Positions 63,693 to 64,000 of a stretch of 64,000 nucleotides of DNA are shown piece after piece. The DNA is taken from contig NZ_JABBFV010000006.1 in assembly GCF_012927105.1 (NCBI RefSeq), positions 1 through 64,000 on the forward strand. Direction: 5' to 3'. This DNA is from Sphingobium psychrophilum. GTDB lineage: Bacteria > Pseudomonadota > Alphaproteobacteria > Sphingomonadales > Sphingomonadaceae. Both the position numbers and the translations under genes were made by a program. Position 1 is the stretch's first letter. Each line of letters begins with the position of its first letter. The notes beneath the pieces are model-generated. The model was not told the origin of the DNA. It searched no databases and was given only the letters and a program-made list of their open reading frames with translations.

Positions 63693-63929
63693 ATGGCGCT
63701 GATCGGCTGGTTCCTGAGTTTCGTCGGCCTGTTCGCGGGCCTCGCCCTGCGGCAGGACATGCCGTTCGGCGGATCGGTTACGCTGTCCAATCTGGCGATC
63801 GGCTTTGCGCTGCTCGCCTGCCCGATGCTGTGGCGCGAAAGGCCGCTGGGCATCTCGCGCGGTCAGCGCATCGTCGTCGCCCTGGTCATGATCCTGACGG
63901 TGCCGTTGGTGATGCTGCCCGCTGCCTGA
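63693..63929 (+). CDS. Small integral membrane protein, unknown function
   Basis: A 78-residue protein with two or three hydrophobic segments (about 3-18, 30-46 and 58-76) and no recognised domain. GGGGGGC precedes the ATG. It lies 48 bases after the VOC gene on the same strand and may share its transcript; it is convergent with the prs tail. Confidence 0.65.
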   Translation: MALIGWFLSFVGLFAGLALRQDMPFGGSVTLSNLAIGFALLACPMLWRERPLGISRGQRIVVALVMILTVPLVMLPAA

Positions 63930-63935
63930 CCACCC

Positions 63936-64000
63936 TCAGTCGAACAGGCTGGATACCGAACTCTCGTCCGCGATCCGCTTGATCGCTTCGCCCAGCAGCG
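63936..64000 (-). CDS. prs: Ribose-phosphate pyrophosphokinase, C-terminal end only
   Basis: The last 21 codons of a gene cut by the window edge. They read LLGEAIKRIADESSVSSLFD then a stop, which matches the C-terminus of ribose-phosphate pyrophosphokinase (E. coli ends LAEAIRRISNEESISAMF-). This enzyme makes PRPP for purine, pyrimidine, histidine and tryptophan synthesis. Confidence 0.75.
   Translation of the reverse strand, partial: LLGEAIKRIADESSVSSLFD

Overview
The window is a GC-rich chromosomal segment from an alphaproteobacterium of the Sphingomonadales (Sphingobium/Sphingomonas-like). Four things point there: the nonphosphorylated L-rhamnose genes match the pathway described in Sphingomonas; an EipA (DUF1134) protein and a CBP3-type cytochrome bc1 chaperone are present; a large TonB receptor is present; and several copies of intergenic repeats that I recognise from sphingomonads (CCGTTCG...TTCGACTTCGCTC and paired GGGTCC/GGACCC hairpins) are scattered between genes. 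Genus is an inference; no rRNA is present.

Layout. Positions 1-3085 are the end of an integrated element: a P4-type tyrosine integrase lies next to the 3' end of a tRNA-Ser(GCT) gene, preceded by a small HTH/unknown gene pair and a broken nucleotidyltransferase-HEPN gene. Positions 3400-33950 are mostly core genes: eipA, dinB, yceD, a cytochrome bc1 chaperone and bamE; a MarR-controlled efflux operon (marR, FUSC, DUF1656, HlyD, NodT); M16 and M28 peptidases; clpB; a TPR-aspartyl hydroxylase next to a sulfotransferase-like gene; a TonB receptor; an M23 peptidase with DUF2093 and xseA; purD head to head with xseA; an acyltransferase facing an SGNH hydrolase; and small secreted proteins.

Positions 34235-43527 form an L-rhamnose catabolic island made of two divergent operons. 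The leftward one is iclR-lra1-lutABC; the rightward one is lra3-lra6-lra5-lra2-rhaT. The alternative L-rhamnose route ends in pyruvate plus L-lactate, and lutABC oxidises L-lactate to pyruvate, so the island would be self-contained. However lra3 and lra5 carry in-frame stop codons, and rhaT carries frameshifts, a stop and an internal deletion. The pathway appears to be decaying in this strain.

Positions 43543-50512 hold a LacI regulator, the Tol-Pal operon (ybgC-tolQ-tolR-tolA-tolB-pal) and a 3-hydroxyacyl-CoA dehydrogenase. Positions 50672-54651 are a sigma54/PspF-controlled phage-shock operon. It is enlarged beyond pspABC by a small leading gene and four small genes for single-pass membrane proteins with coiled coils; three of these repeat a PspB-like C-terminal motif and the fourth resembles it more weakly. 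Positions 54956-64000 are housekeeping: pheT, pheS, a LysE exporter, rplT, rpmI, an AsmA protein, hisN, a VOC protein, a small membrane protein, and the tail of prs at the right edge.

All functional calls are made by eye from motifs and remembered family features; no database search was run.
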